NCBI GenBank assembly: GCA_910588175.1
Contig: CAJUQQ010000035.1
Span: 1-20,117 of the forward strand
Origin: an uncultured Oscillibacter sp.
GTDB taxonomy: Bacteria > Bacillota > Clostridia > Oscillospirales > Oscillospiraceae
DNA: 20,117 nt
Direction: 5' to 3'
The notes beneath the pieces are model-generated. The model ran no database searches and was not told the DNA's origin. It saw only the letters and a program-made list of their open reading frames with translations. A program made the position numbers and the translations under genes. Shown one piece after another: positions 7,259-14,820 of the stretch (position 1 is the stretch's first letter; every line of letters starts with the position of its first letter).

Positions 7259-7297
7259 CAGCGGATGATTTCCCGGACCAGCCGGGCCGCCATCCCC
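7259..7297 (-). repeat. Duplicated 3' end of the Nudix gene (remnant copy)
   Basis: These 39 bases match 7417-7455, the last codons of the intact Nudix gene, at 35 of 39 positions. Read on the minus strand, the copy encodes GMAARLVREIIR and a stop, against GMTARLVREIIR in the gene. Of the four differences only one changes an amino acid, so the copy carries the mark of coding selection and is more likely the end of a related gene than a random repeat. Confidence 0.85.
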
Positions 7298-7303
7298 CTC
7301 GTC

Positions 7304-7362
7304 GGAAGAAATTCCGCTCCGTTCCGTCCCCGCCTGCGGGCGAGGACTTCACTCACTCCATT
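7304..7362. repeat. Interspersed palindromic repeat, copy A (inside the Nudix 3' insert)
   Basis: Positions 7304-7329 match 10256-10281 in the same orientation at 20 of 26 bases, five of the six differences being transitions. Both are followed by a GTCC...GGAC hairpin (here 7327-7348, different stem sequence) and then a CATTCC motif. This points to one mobile or amplified repeat family. Confidence 0.6.
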
Positions 7363-7374
7363 CCTTCCTCCTCT

Positions 7375-7402
7375 CCCCACAAAATCTGCGGATTTTGCGG
7401 GG
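7375..7402. terminator. Hairpin just downstream of the Nudix gene
   Basis: A 12-bp stem with one mismatch (core CAAAATC/GATTTTG) and a TGCG loop, 14 bases after the Nudix stop codon. No T-tract follows on the minus strand, so termination strength is uncertain. Confidence 0.45.
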
Positions 7403-7415
7403 GCCCATGGGGCGG

Positions 7416-8021
7416 TCAGCGGATAATTTCCCGGACTAACCGGGCCGTCATCCCCCAGATGGCGCGGCCCTTGTAGTACCAGATGGGCACCTCCGCCCGG
7501 CCGCGGGCCCAGGGGTAGTCCCGGGGAATGCCCACGGGGCCGTAGGGGAAGTCCTCCGGCACCTGGGGGAGGAGCTCATAGCGCCGGATGTCCGGAGCCG
7601 TCTCCCGGAAGAAGGACAGGGGGACGGTGAAGACCTCCGCCACCTCCGCCGGGGAGGGGCGCATGGCGGCCAGCCCCCCGGGGGACACCAGCCCCAGCAC
7701 CGGCCGGAGGAGGAAGCCCCGCTGGTTGCAGATAAAATCCGGCGTGCCCAGGGGGGTGACCGCCTCCCGGGGGATGGACAGCTCCTCCTCCGTCTCCCGG
7801 AGGGCGCAGTCCAAGGCGCTCTCCCCCGGCTCCATTTTCCCGCCGGGGAAGCATACCTCGCCCCCCTGGCGGAGCTGGGGGGCCCGAACCTCGAAGAGGA
7901 GGCGGAGGCCGTCCGCTCCCTCCAGCAGGGGGCAGAGGACGGCGTAGCTCCGGGAGGCCCCCAAAAGGCCGGGCTCGTGGTCCTGAAAGCGGCGGGCCAG
8001 CCGCGCCAGCTCCCCGGTCAC
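7416..8021 (-). CDS. Nudix hydrolase, CoA-pyrophosphatase-like
   Basis: Seen: 201 aa with a Nudix box GKMEPGE...LRETEEELSI around residues 60-83; the final Gly of the consensus is Ser. Immediately before it, LLFEVRAPQLRQGGEVCFPGG fits the UPF0035 motif that marks CoA-hydrolysing Nudix enzymes. Family knowledge: these cleave CoA or acyl-CoA into phosphopantetheine and 3',5'-ADP in the cytoplasm. The start is GTG 8021, overlapping the stop of the upstream lipid kinase gene as GTGA, so translation is coupled. The last 12 codons are duplicated 158 bp downstream, as if something had inserted there and rebuilt the 3' end. CoA specificity is inferred from the motif only. Confidence 0.9.
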   Translation of the reverse strand: MTGELARLARRFQDHEPGLLGASRSYAVLCPLLEGADGLRLLFEVRAPQLRQGGEVCFPGGKMEPGESALDCALRETEEELSIPREAVTPLGTPDFICNQRGFLLRPVLGLVSPGGLAAMRPSPAEVAEVFTVPLSFFRETAPDIRRYELLPQVPEDFPYGPVGIPRDYPWARGRAEVPIWYYKGRAIWGMTARLVREIIR

Positions 8022-8905
8022 AGCAGCATGGTCAGCGCTTGGCGGCGGTTTTCGATGTCCACCGCCGGGACGCTGGGGGCGTATTCCCCGTCCAGGGACC
8101 AGGGCAGGTCCTCCGCCGTCTCCAGATGGATGGAGGAGACGTGGCGGAAGACGAGGCCCTGGCTGTCGTACTGCTGGTTCAGAAGCGCGTAGACCAGGCT
8201 TTGGAGAGCCGCCGCCGTCTTGGGACTGGGAATCAGCAGCAGCTCAAAAAGGCCGTCGTCCAGCACCACCCGCTCCGGGTTCAGCTTCATCAGCCCGCCG
8301 ATGGAAGTGGAGTTGCACACCGCGCCGAAGAGATATTCCCCGTCCAGCGTCTCCCCATCGGCGCGGAGGCGGACGCGGTAGGGCCGGAGGGTGCTCAGGT
8401 CCTTCATGCCCTCCAGGATATAGGCGAAGTGGCCCAGAGCGTTTTTGGCGTTCTGGGGAGCGGCGTAGCTGGTCCGGGTGAAGGCCCCGAAGGAGGCCAC
8501 GTAGAGAAAGCTCCGCCCGTTCCAGAAGCCCACGTCCAAAAGCCGGGGGACGTTCCGGGCGATGGCGGCGGCGGCCTCCGCCGGGTCCGGGGAGATATGG
8601 AGGCTGGAGGCGAAGTCGTTGGTGCTGCCCTGGGGCAGATAGCCCAGAAGCGGGGGCCGCCGGAGCTGGACCAGGCCGGAGACCACCTCGTTCAGCGTCC
8701 CGTCGCCGCCCACGGCCACCACCAGATCGTACCGCCCGCCCTCCCGCCTGGCGGTCTCGGCGGCGTCGCCGGGGGCGGAGGTGACGTGGATGGAAAGGAG
8801 CCAGCCCGCCTGGGAGAGGGCGGCGGCGGCGTCGAACAGGGGACCCCGGGACTTGTTTTTCCCGGCCCGAGGGTTGAGAATCATCAAGAGCTTGCGGGTT
8901 TTCAT
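8018..8905 (-). CDS. Diacylglycerol kinase-like lipid kinase (YegS/BmrU type)
   Basis: Seen: 295 aa, family length. NPRAGK (residues 11-16), VAVGGDGTLNEV (63-74, ATP-binding GGDGT) and LPQGSTNDFA (90-99) are the hallmark motifs; the C-terminal half is the beta-sandwich domain with SLDGEYAP near residue 275. Family knowledge: soluble, membrane-associated kinases that phosphorylate diacylglycerol or related lipids to recycle them into phospholipid synthesis. ATG 8905 has GGAGGTGG upstream. It is followed by the Nudix gene with a 4-base overlap. The lipid substrate is not determinable here (DgkB, YegS or sphingosine-like). Confidence 0.93.
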   Translation of the reverse strand: MKTRKLLMILNPRAGKNKSRGPLFDAAAALSQAGWLLSIHVTSAPGDAAETARREGGRYDLVVAVGGDGTLNEVVSGLVQLRRPPLLGYLPQGSTNDFASSLHISPDPAEAAAAIARNVPRLLDVGFWNGRSFLYVASFGAFTRTSYAAPQNAKNALGHFAYILEGMKDLSTLRPYRVRLRADGETLDGEYLFGAVCNSTSIGGLMKLNPERVVLDDGLFELLLIPSPKTAAALQSLVYALLNQQYDSQGLVFRHVSSIHLETAEDLPWSLDGEYAPSVPAVDIENRRQALTMLL

Positions 8906-8939
8906 CAGGATGCCACCTCCAGGAGTATGGATGATATAC

Positions 8940-8948
8940 AGTATAGCA
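8940..8948 (-). promoter_or_regulatory. Extended -10 promoter for the lipid kinase operon
   Basis: On the minus strand TGC-TATACT (-10 at 8940-8945), about 35 bp before the start codon. No good -35 is visible, which an extended -10 can tolerate. Confidence 0.5.
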
Positions 8949-9009
8949 CGGCGGCTATTAATTTACTGTTAAAATTGGCTGGCTCCAGTATAGCATGGGA
9001 AAAAGAGGA

Positions 9010-9038
9010 TTGCAATTCCCGCTGTCCCCGTGTAGAAT
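9010..9038 (+). promoter_or_regulatory. Promoter of the AI-2E family gene
   Basis: TTGCAA (9010-9015), 17 bp, TAGAAT (9033-9038). The predicted start near 9045 leaves a very short leader holding only the AAAAGGAGG ribosome site. Confidence 0.6.
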
Positions 9039-9062
9039 GAAGGGGAAAAGGAGGCGCGGAGC

Positions 9063-10262
9063 ATGGAACGAAAGAGCAATTACATCAGCATGGGGGTGAC
9101 GGCGTTCCTGACCGCCGCCGCCATTTTGCTGTTTTACGACACCCTCTTCGGCGGGAAAGCGGTGCTGGACCTGCTGAAAACGGTGCAGCCCATCCTCTAC
9201 GGGGCCTTCATCGCCTATCTGCTGGCCCCGATGGTAAACTTTTTTGAGCGGGGGCTCTTCCCCCTCCGCCCCGGGCGGGAGCGGAAGCGGTCCCAGGCCA
9301 TGCTGGTCCGGACGGCGGGCATCCTGCTGGCCTGGCTGGTCATCGCGTTCTTTTTCTATCTGCTGGCCTCCGTGCTGCTGCCGGAGCTGTATAAAAGCGT
9401 CCTCCAGCTCATTGCCAATGTGGACAATTACTACAACACCATCAGCGGATGGGTGAACCACCTGCTGGAGACCAATCCCGCCGTGTCCGGCTGGGTCAGC
9501 CAGCAGATGGCGGCCTACTTCCAAGACCTGGACAAGTGGCTGACCGGCGGTGTTCTGCCCCAGCTCCAGGCGGTGATGGTCACCGTGTCCGGCGGGGTGC
9601 TGAGCCTTGTGAACTTTGTCAAAGACCTGCTGGTGGGGATCATCGCCTCCGTCTACCTTCTGGCCACCAAGGAGCGCTGCGCCGCCTACGGGCGGAAGCT
9701 GGTCTACAGCCTTGTTCCCCGGGAGCGGGTGGGGCTGGTTCTCCGGGGCGTGCGGCGGGCGGACCTGATTTTCTCCGGTTTCGTCCGGGGAAAGCTGCTG
9801 GACTCCATCATCATCGGGGTTCTGTGCTTTGTCTGCTGCTCCATCCTGAAGTTCCCCTACACGCCCCTGGTCTCCGTCTTTGTGGGTGTGACCAACATCA
9901 TCCCCTTCTTCGGTCCCTTCCTGGGGGCCATTCCCAGCGCCTTCCTGATTCTTCTGGTCTCTCCCCGGCAGGCGCTATACTTTGTCATTTTCGTCCTGGC
10001 GCTCCAGCAGTTGGACGGCAACGTCATCGGCCCCAAGATTCTGGGCAACACCACGGGTCTTTCCAGCCTGTGGGTCATCATCGCCATCCTGGTGGGGGGC
10101 GGATTCTTCGGCGTGGTGGGAATGTTCTTCGGCGTGCCGGTCTGCGCCTGCCTGAACAGCCTGGTCAACTACTTTGTGGACGCCCGCCTGCGGAAAAAAG
10201 GCCTCTCCCCGGACGCGGGGGAGTATGCCGCCGGGGGGGTCCACGGCCCCCGGCCGGAATAA
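9063..10262 (+). CDS. AI-2E family (TqsA/YdiK-type) membrane transporter
   Basis: Seen: 399 aa with about seven to eight hydrophobic segments: two near residues 10-60, one near 80-105, one near 195-215 (LLVGIIASVYLLATKERCAAYG, a family hallmark), then four in the C-terminal half, including LDSIIIGVLCFVCC, VGVTNIIPFFGPFLGAIPSA and LDGNVIGPKILGNTTGL. Family knowledge: these form pentamers; members are described as AI-2 exporters, sodium/proton antiporters or, most often, of unknown substrate. Start ATG 9063 follows GGAGGCGCGGAGC. It is a single gene divergent from the lipid kinase operon. The annotation as a signal exporter is a family label, not evidence of AI-2 export. Its stop codon lies within a palindromic repeat. 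Confidence 0.92.
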   Translation: MERKSNYISMGVTAFLTAAAILLFYDTLFGGKAVLDLLKTVQPILYGAFIAYLLAPMVNFFERGLFPLRPGRERKRSQAMLVRTAGILLAWLVIAFFFYLLASVLLPELYKSVLQLIANVDNYYNTISGWVNHLLETNPAVSGWVSQQMAAYFQDLDKWLTGGVLPQLQAVMVTVSGGVLSLVNFVKDLLVGIIASVYLLATKERCAAYGRKLVYSLVPRERVGLVLRGVRRADLIFSGFVRGKLLDSIIIGVLCFVCCSILKFPYTPLVSVFVGVTNIIPFFGPFLGAIPSAFLILLVSPRQALYFVIFVLALQQLDGNVIGPKILGNTTGLSSLWVIIAILVGGGFFGVVGMFFGVPVCACLNSLVNYFVDARLRKKGLSPDAGEYAAGGVHGPRPE

Positions 10263-10322
10263 ACTCCACTTCATTTCGTCCGGCTTTGCCGGACATCCAT
10301 TCCGTTCCGTTTATTCCGGCCG
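10251..10322. repeat. Interspersed palindromic repeat, copy B
   Basis: A perfect 14-bp inverted repeat, CGGCCGGAATAAAC (10251-10264) and its complement (10309-10322), encloses a nested 7-bp hairpin (10278-10294). The repeat includes the last codons and the TAA stop of the AI-2E family gene. Its left half matches the repeat at 7304-7329. It may also serve as the transcript 3' end, although there is no U-tract. Confidence 0.75.
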
Positions 10323-10325
10323 TCT

Positions 10326-10351
10326 TCAAGGGGGAGCGGGCTCCCCCTTGA
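10326..10351. terminator. GC-rich hairpin, possible terminator
   Basis: An 11-bp perfect stem (TCAAGGGGGAG with CTCCCCCTTGA) and a 4-nt loop, followed by more C/G runs (10354-10379) but no U-tract. The stretch 10380-10440 has a short repeated GACGAAGGACG and then A/T-rich sequence leading into the next promoter; nothing coding was seen. Confidence 0.5.
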
Positions 10352-10443
10352 GAATCCCCCTCCCCCTGCGGGGGGGGGCGAAGGACGAGAGACGAAGGAC
10401 GGGAGGAGGGGGGAAAAAATTATTTGAAAGTTTGTGAAAATGG

Positions 10444-10472
10444 TTGCAATCTTTTTTCCCGTCGTGTACAAT
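10444..10472 (+). promoter_or_regulatory. Promoter of the ABC importer operon
   Basis: TTGCAA (10444-10449), 17 bp, TACAAT (10467-10472). Transcription would start near 10479, giving a leader of about 140 nt with a possible CCGG-closed hairpin near 10541-10562. No known riboswitch was recognised in the leader. Confidence 0.75.
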
Positions 10473-10619
10473 ACGGCCTTGGGACCTCCGGAATTTTGGG
10501 GGACCCGGGGCTTTATTCTTTGGCCTTTACAATTGAATAGAGCCGGATTATTTTGTCCGGGCGGGACATTCCCCGTCCAGCGCTGACCCCTGGAAGGGCA
10601 GCGACGAAAGGAAGCAGAC

Positions 10620-12188
10620 ATGAAGAGGAAACTTTTGGAGGTCCTCCTCCTGCTGGGTCTGCTGTGCGCCGTACTCTGCGGATGCAAAGACGGCAGCGCG
10701 GCCAAGACGCCGGAGGACGGACAAACCAGCGGCTCCAACGAACCGGCGGCACAGCCCGCGGAGACGCGGGCCAACGAGATCACCGTCGGCATTGCCCAAG
10801 ACCTGGACGAGAGCCTTGACCCCCACAAAGTCGTGGCGGCAGGGACCAAGGAGGTCATGTTCAACGTATTCGAGGGCCTGATGAAACCCACCCCCGAGGG
10901 GGATTTGATTCCCGCCGTGGCGGAGAGCTATGAGGTTTCGGATGACCAGCTGGTCTATACCTTTACGATCCGGGAGGGGATCACGTTCCACAACGGCGAC
11001 CCCGTGACGGCGGGAGATGTGGTGTATTCGATCACCCGCTGCATAGACCCCGCGGATCCGGGGGTGTTCCGGATCGACGCGCTGGAGACGGTAGTCCATG
11101 TGACGAATGTGGACGAGCGGACCGTTCAGGTTCGCCTGAAGGAACCGAACACGGAATTCCTTTCCTATCTGACGCTGGCCATCCTCCCGGCGCAGTATGA
11201 CCAGCAGGACACCGCCCCGGTGGGCACCGGTCCGTTCAAGTATGTCTCCCGGGCCGCCCAGGACAACATCGTCTTAGAGCGCTATGAGGACTATTGGGGC
11301 GAGCCCGCTTATCTGGATAAAGTCACCTTTAAAATCATTGAGAACGCCGACAGCATCCTCATGAGCCTCCAGAGCGGGGCCGTGGACATCTTCGCCCATT
11401 TGACCAGCACCCAGGTGGCCCAGCTGGGGGAGGAGTTCCACATTGAGGAGGGCACCATGAATCTGGTGCAGGCCATGTACCTGAACAACGCCGAGGCCCC
11501 CTTCGACGACGTGCGGGTCCGGCAGGCTTTGTGTTATGCCATTGACCGCCAGCAGATTTTGGACCTGGCCTTCGACGGGTACGGCAGCCTGATCGGCTCC
11601 AGCATGTACCCCGCCTTCGGAAAGTATTTTGACGATTCCCTGACCAACTACTATACCCATGACGTGGAGAGGGCCAAGGCCCTTCTGGCGGACGCGGGCT
11701 ATCCCGACGGCTTCGCCATGACCATCACCGTCCCCTCCAACTACCAGCCCCACATTGACACCGCCCAGGTGATTGTGGAGCAGCTGAAGCAGGTGGGAAT
11801 CCGTGCCGAGATTCTGCCCGTCACCTGGGAGAGCTGGCTCAACGACACCTACGTGGGCCGGCAGTTCCAGGCCACCGTGGTGGGCGTGGACGCCTCTACC
11901 ATGACGGCCCGGGCCCTGCTGGAGCGGTTCGTTTCTACAACGGGTAATAATTTTATTAATTACAACAATGCGGAATATGACGCCCTCTTCCAGCAGGCCA
12001 TTACCGCCAAGGATGACGCCGCCCAGACGGCGGCCTACAAGCAGGCGGAGGCCAACCTGACGGAGAACGCCGCCAACGTGTACATTCAGGATCTAGCCGA
12101 TCTGGTGGCCGTCCGCAAGGGCCTGGAGGGCTTGCGGTTCTACCCCATCTATGTGCTGGACCTCAGCGGCGTTCGTTATACGGCGTAA
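10620..12188 (+). CDS. ABC transporter substrate-binding lipoprotein, family 5 (peptide/nickel type)
   Basis: Seen: 522 aa. Residues 1-22 are a lipoprotein signal ending in the lipobox LCGC, with Cys22 as the lipid anchor; a Ser/Thr/Pro-rich linker follows to about residue 52. The mature part starts ITVGIAQDLDESLDPHK and contains the family 5 signatures EGLMKPTPEGDLIPAVAESY and YTFTIREGITFHNGDPVTAGDVVYS, then ALCYAIDRQQI in the second lobe. Family knowledge: extracellular receptor that delivers oligopeptides, opines, nickel chelates or similar to a two-permease, two-ATPase importer. It is first in the operon and is separated from the permease genes by a 90-bp gap with a hairpin, which may keep its expression higher than theirs. 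The ligand is unknown. Confidence 0.93.
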   Translation: MKRKLLEVLLLLGLLCAVLCGCKDGSAAKTPEDGQTSGSNEPAAQPAETRANEITVGIAQDLDESLDPHKVVAAGTKEVMFNVFEGLMKPTPEGDLIPAVAESYEVSDDQLVYTFTIREGITFHNGDPVTAGDVVYSITRCIDPADPGVFRIDALETVVHVTNVDERTVQVRLKEPNTEFLSYLTLAILPAQYDQQDTAPVGTGPFKYVSRAAQDNIVLERYEDYWGEPAYLDKVTFKIIENADSILMSLQSGAVDIFAHLTSTQVAQLGEEFHIEEGTMNLVQAMYLNNAEAPFDDVRVRQALCYAIDRQQILDLAFDGYGSLIGSSMYPAFGKYFDDSLTNYYTHDVERAKALLADAGYPDGFAMTITVPSNYQPHIDTAQVIVEQLKQVGIRAEILPVTWESWLNDTYVGRQFQATVVGVDASTMTARALLERFVSTTGNNFINYNNAEYDALFQQAITAKDDAAQTAAYKQAEANLTENAANVYIQDLADLVAVRKGLEGLRFYPIYVLDLSGVRYTA

Positions 12189-12193
12189 CAACT

Positions 12194-12253
12194 GGAGAGC
12201 TTGGGAGAGTGGAGTGTGGAGAGCCGGATATCGTTCTTCACGCCCCGCTCTCC
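12194..12253. other. Intercistronic hairpin between the binding protein and permease genes
   Basis: GGAGAGC occurs twice (12194-12200, 12218-12224) and can pair with GCTCTCC (12247-12253). Such structures often set expression ratios within ABC operons; that role is inferred here. Confidence 0.35.
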
Positions 12254-12278
12254 CCGCTTTTTCGAAGGGATATTGTCT

Positions 12279-13223
12279 ATGAAATACGTATGCAAGCGGG
12301 TACTGACGGGCCTTGCCACCATGCTGACGGTCTCGTTTCTGACCTTCGCGGCTTTTTCCCTCATCTCCGGCGACACCGCCACCACCATGCTGGGCACTGC
12401 GGCCACGCCGGAGCGGCTGGAGGCGCTCCGGGCGGAGCTGGGGCTGGACCGCCCCCTGCCGGTGCGCTACGGCGAGTGGCTGCTGAACTGCTTCCAGGGG
12501 GACCTGGGGGTCTCCACCAGTTACCGCCAGCCGGTGCGGGAGCTTCTGGCTCCGAAGATCCGGCTGACCCTGTGCCTGAGCTTTATGAGCTTCCTGCTGA
12601 TCACGGCGGTGTCCATTCCCCTGGGGGTCTGGTCCGCCGGAGTGCGGCGGCTGGAGGGGGCCCGTACGGCCCTGAACCAGCTGGGCATGGCCGTGCCGCC
12701 CTTTTTCACGGGGATTTTGCTGTCCTGGGTCTTCGGCGTGGGGCTGAAGTGGTTCACGCCGGGGCAGTTCCCCGACGCGGGGCAGGACTTCGCCAGTGCG
12801 GCGGGGTATCTGCTCTTTGCCGCCGTCTCCCTCGCCATTCCCCGGATCGCCATGACGGTGCGGATGCTCCGCAGCACGGTGCGGGAGGAATTGGGGAAAG
12901 ACTATGTGCGCACCGCCATTGCCCGGGGAAATGACCGGGGGCAGGTGCTCCGGCGGCATGTGCTGAAAAACGCCCTGGCCCCGGTGGTCACCTTCCTGGC
13001 CCAGACCATGGCGGAGCTGGTGGCGGGGAGCATTGTGGTGGAGCAGGTCTTTGTGATTCCCGGACTGGGCAGGATGCTGGTGGCCTCCATCTCCAACCGG
13101 GACTATCCGGTGGTCCAGGCCATTGTGGTCATTCTAGCCTTCTGGGTGGTGCTGGCGGGGACGGCGGCGGACCTTGTCAACCAGCGGATGGACCCCCGGC
13201 TCCGGTTGGGAGGCGCGGCATGA
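12279..13223 (+). CDS. ABC transporter permease, DppB/NikB type
   Basis: Seen: 314 aa from ATG 12279 with AAGGGA eight bases upstream; an upstream in-frame start would add 26 residues of no membrane or signal character and was rejected. The N-terminal transmembrane helix (LTGLATMLTVSFLTFAAFSL) is followed by the typical extracytoplasmic segment (ERLEALRAELGLDRPLPVRY) and about five more helices. The EAA loop that contacts the ATPase is seen at DYVRTAIARGNDRGQVLRRH, and GRMLVASISNRDYPVVQA is typical of the C-terminus. Family knowledge: forms the membrane pore with the next gene product. Its stop overlaps the next start (ATGA 13220-13223). Confidence 0.94.
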   Translation: MKYVCKRVLTGLATMLTVSFLTFAAFSLISGDTATTMLGTAATPERLEALRAELGLDRPLPVRYGEWLLNCFQGDLGVSTSYRQPVRELLAPKIRLTLCLSFMSFLLITAVSIPLGVWSAGVRRLEGARTALNQLGMAVPPFFTGILLSWVFGVGLKWFTPGQFPDAGQDFASAAGYLLFAAVSLAIPRIAMTVRMLRSTVREELGKDYVRTAIARGNDRGQVLRRHVLKNALAPVVTFLAQTMAELVAGSIVVEQVFVIPGLGRMLVASISNRDYPVVQAIVVILAFWVVLAGTAADLVNQRMDPRLRLGGAA

Positions 13224-14029
13224 AGAGACGAAATGGTTTTTTGACCGCCGGACTGCTTTTGACCTGCGTCCTGGCGGCGCTGATTCTCCTGAGTTTTTTC
13301 TGGACGCCCTACGACCCCAACGCCATGGCGGCGGGGCCCAAGTTCGACCCGCCGTCCCTCGCCCACTGGATGGGCACGGACAACTTCGGCCGGGATATTT
13401 TCAGCCGGGTCCTCAAGGGGGCCGGAGCCACCGCCTCCATCGCCCTGGCGACCCTGGCCATCGGGGCCGTGTGCGGCTGTCTGACGGGAGCCCTGACGGG
13501 GTACTTCGGCGGGCCGGTGGATGAAATTCTGATGCGCCTCAACGACGCGCTGACGGCTTTCCCCAGCATTCTGCTGGCTCTGGTGGTCATCTCCGTCCTG
13601 GAGCCGGGGAAGAAAATCAACGTCATCCTGGCCCTGGGACTGGTGTTCATTCCCAGCTTTGCCCGGGTGACCCGGACGGCCTTTGCCTCTCTGCGGGACG
13701 TGAACTATATCAAGAGCGCCCGGCTGATGGGGGCCTCCGGCGCCCGGATTCTGGCGGTCCACATGCTGCCCAACATTTTGCCGGTGCTGCTGCCCGCCCT
13801 GACCATCGGCTTCAACAACGCCGTCCTGGCGGAGGCGTCCATGAGCTTTCTCGGCATCGGCGTGACGCCGCCGGACGCGTCTCTGGGCTATATGCTCTCC
13901 GAGGCCCAGGGAATGCTCTTTGCCGCCCCCTGGTACGCCGGGGGAACGGGCCTGATCATCGTGTGGATGGTGTTTGGCGCGGGGCTTTTGGGCGAGGGCC
14001 TGCGGCGGCGGGACAAGGAGGTGCTGTGA
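13220..14029 (+). CDS. ABC transporter permease, DppC/NikC type
   Basis: Seen: 269 aa. The short N-terminal segment with one helix and the hallmark WTPYDPN and HWMGTDNFGRDIFSRVLKGA are present, then four to five further helices. The EAA loop is at NYIKSARLMGASGARILAVH, and SFLGIGVTPPDASLGYML is typical of DppC. Family knowledge: pairs with the DppB-type permease in the cytoplasmic membrane. It overlaps both neighbours (ATGA upstream, TGATG downstream), so the subunits are likely translated in coupled fashion. It is slightly shorter than the usual 280-300 residues. Confidence 0.94.
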   Translation: MKRRNGFLTAGLLLTCVLAALILLSFFWTPYDPNAMAAGPKFDPPSLAHWMGTDNFGRDIFSRVLKGAGATASIALATLAIGAVCGCLTGALTGYFGGPVDEILMRLNDALTAFPSILLALVVISVLEPGKKINVILALGLVFIPSFARVTRTAFASLRDVNYIKSARLMGASGARILAVHMLPNILPVLLPALTIGFNNAVLAEASMSFLGIGVTPPDASLGYMLSEAQGMLFAAPWYAGGTGLIIVWMVFGAGLLGEGLRRRDKEVL

Positions 14030-14820
14030 TGCTGGAGATACAGGACCTCCGGGTCCGGTTTTGGAACCGGGACCGGGATGCCGTGGCCGGGGTGTCCCTC
14101 TCCATCGGGGAGGGGGAGGTCGTGGGCCTGGTAGGGGAGTCCGGGTCCGGGAAGACCGTCACCGCCATGAGCGTGGCGGGGCTGCTGCCCCGGAAGCAGT
14201 GCGGCTATTCCGGGAAAATTTTTCTGGACGGAGCGGAGCTGCTCCACGCGGACCGGGCGGAGCTGCGGAAAATCCAGGGCCGGGACATCGGCGTGGTGTT
14301 TCAGGAGCCACAGAGCTCCCTGGACCCCCTGATGAGGATCGGCCCCCAGGTGGAGGAGGTCCTCCGGGTTCACACGGACCTGGGCCGGGAGGAGCGCCGC
14401 CGCCTGGCGGTGGAGGCCATGGCGGCGGTGGAGCTGGCGGAGCCGGAGGCGGTGTATGAGAAATACCCCCACCAGCTCTCCGGCGGCATGCTCCAGCGGG
14501 CCATGATCGCGGCGGCGGTGATCGCCAAGCCCAAGCTGCTGATTTTGGACGAGCCGACCACGGCTCTGGACGTGACCATCCAGGCCCAGATTTTGGAGCT
14601 GCTGAAGAAGCTGAACCGGGAGTCCGGCGTGTCCATGCTCTTCATCTCCCATGATTTGAACGTGGTGCGGAAGCTCTGCGGCCGGGTGGCGGTGATGCAG
14701 AAAGGGCAGCTGGTGGAAGAGGGGGAGGCCCAGGAGGTCTTCCGCCATCCCAAGCACCCCTACAGCCAGCGGCTCATTGCGGCCATTCCCACCAGGAAGC
14801 GGAAGGAGGCGGAGCCATGA
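14029..14820 (+). CDS. ABC transporter ATP-binding protein, DppD/NikD type
   Basis: Seen: 263 aa from ATG 14029, which overlaps the permease stop and follows AAGGAGG. Walker A GESGSGKT (36-43), Q-loop FQEPQ (91-95), signature LSGGM (150-154), Walker B LLILDEP (170-176), D-loop ALD and switch His208. Family knowledge: powers the importer as a heterodimer with the next ATPase. Odd: it ends soon after HPYSQRLIAAIP and lacks the longer C-terminal oligopeptide/dipeptide extension of true DppD/OppD (about 320-340 aa), as NikD does. This leaves nickel-chelate or other small ligands open as substrates, although length alone does not decide it. Confidence 0.94.
   Translation: MLEIQDLRVRFWNRDRDAVAGVSLSIGEGEVVGLVGESGSGKTVTAMSVAGLLPRKQCGYSGKIFLDGAELLHADRAELRKIQGRDIGVVFQEPQSSLDPLMRIGPQVEEVLRVHTDLGREERRRLAVEAMAAVELAEPEAVYEKYPHQLSGGMLQRAMIAAAVIAKPKLLILDEPTTALDVTIQAQILELLKKLNRESGVSMLFISHDLNVVRKLCGRVAVMQKGQLVEEGEAQEVFRHPKHPYSQRLIAAIPTRKRKEAEP

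Noticed and set aside
10479..10619. Structured leader RNA before the ABC importer operon
   Set aside because: A CCGG-closed hairpin is possible, but no known riboswitch motif or terminator with a U-run was found.
12201..12278. Upstream start for the DppB-type permease
   Set aside because: It would add 26 residues without membrane character; ATG 12279 has a ribosome site and starts exactly at the usual N-terminal helix.
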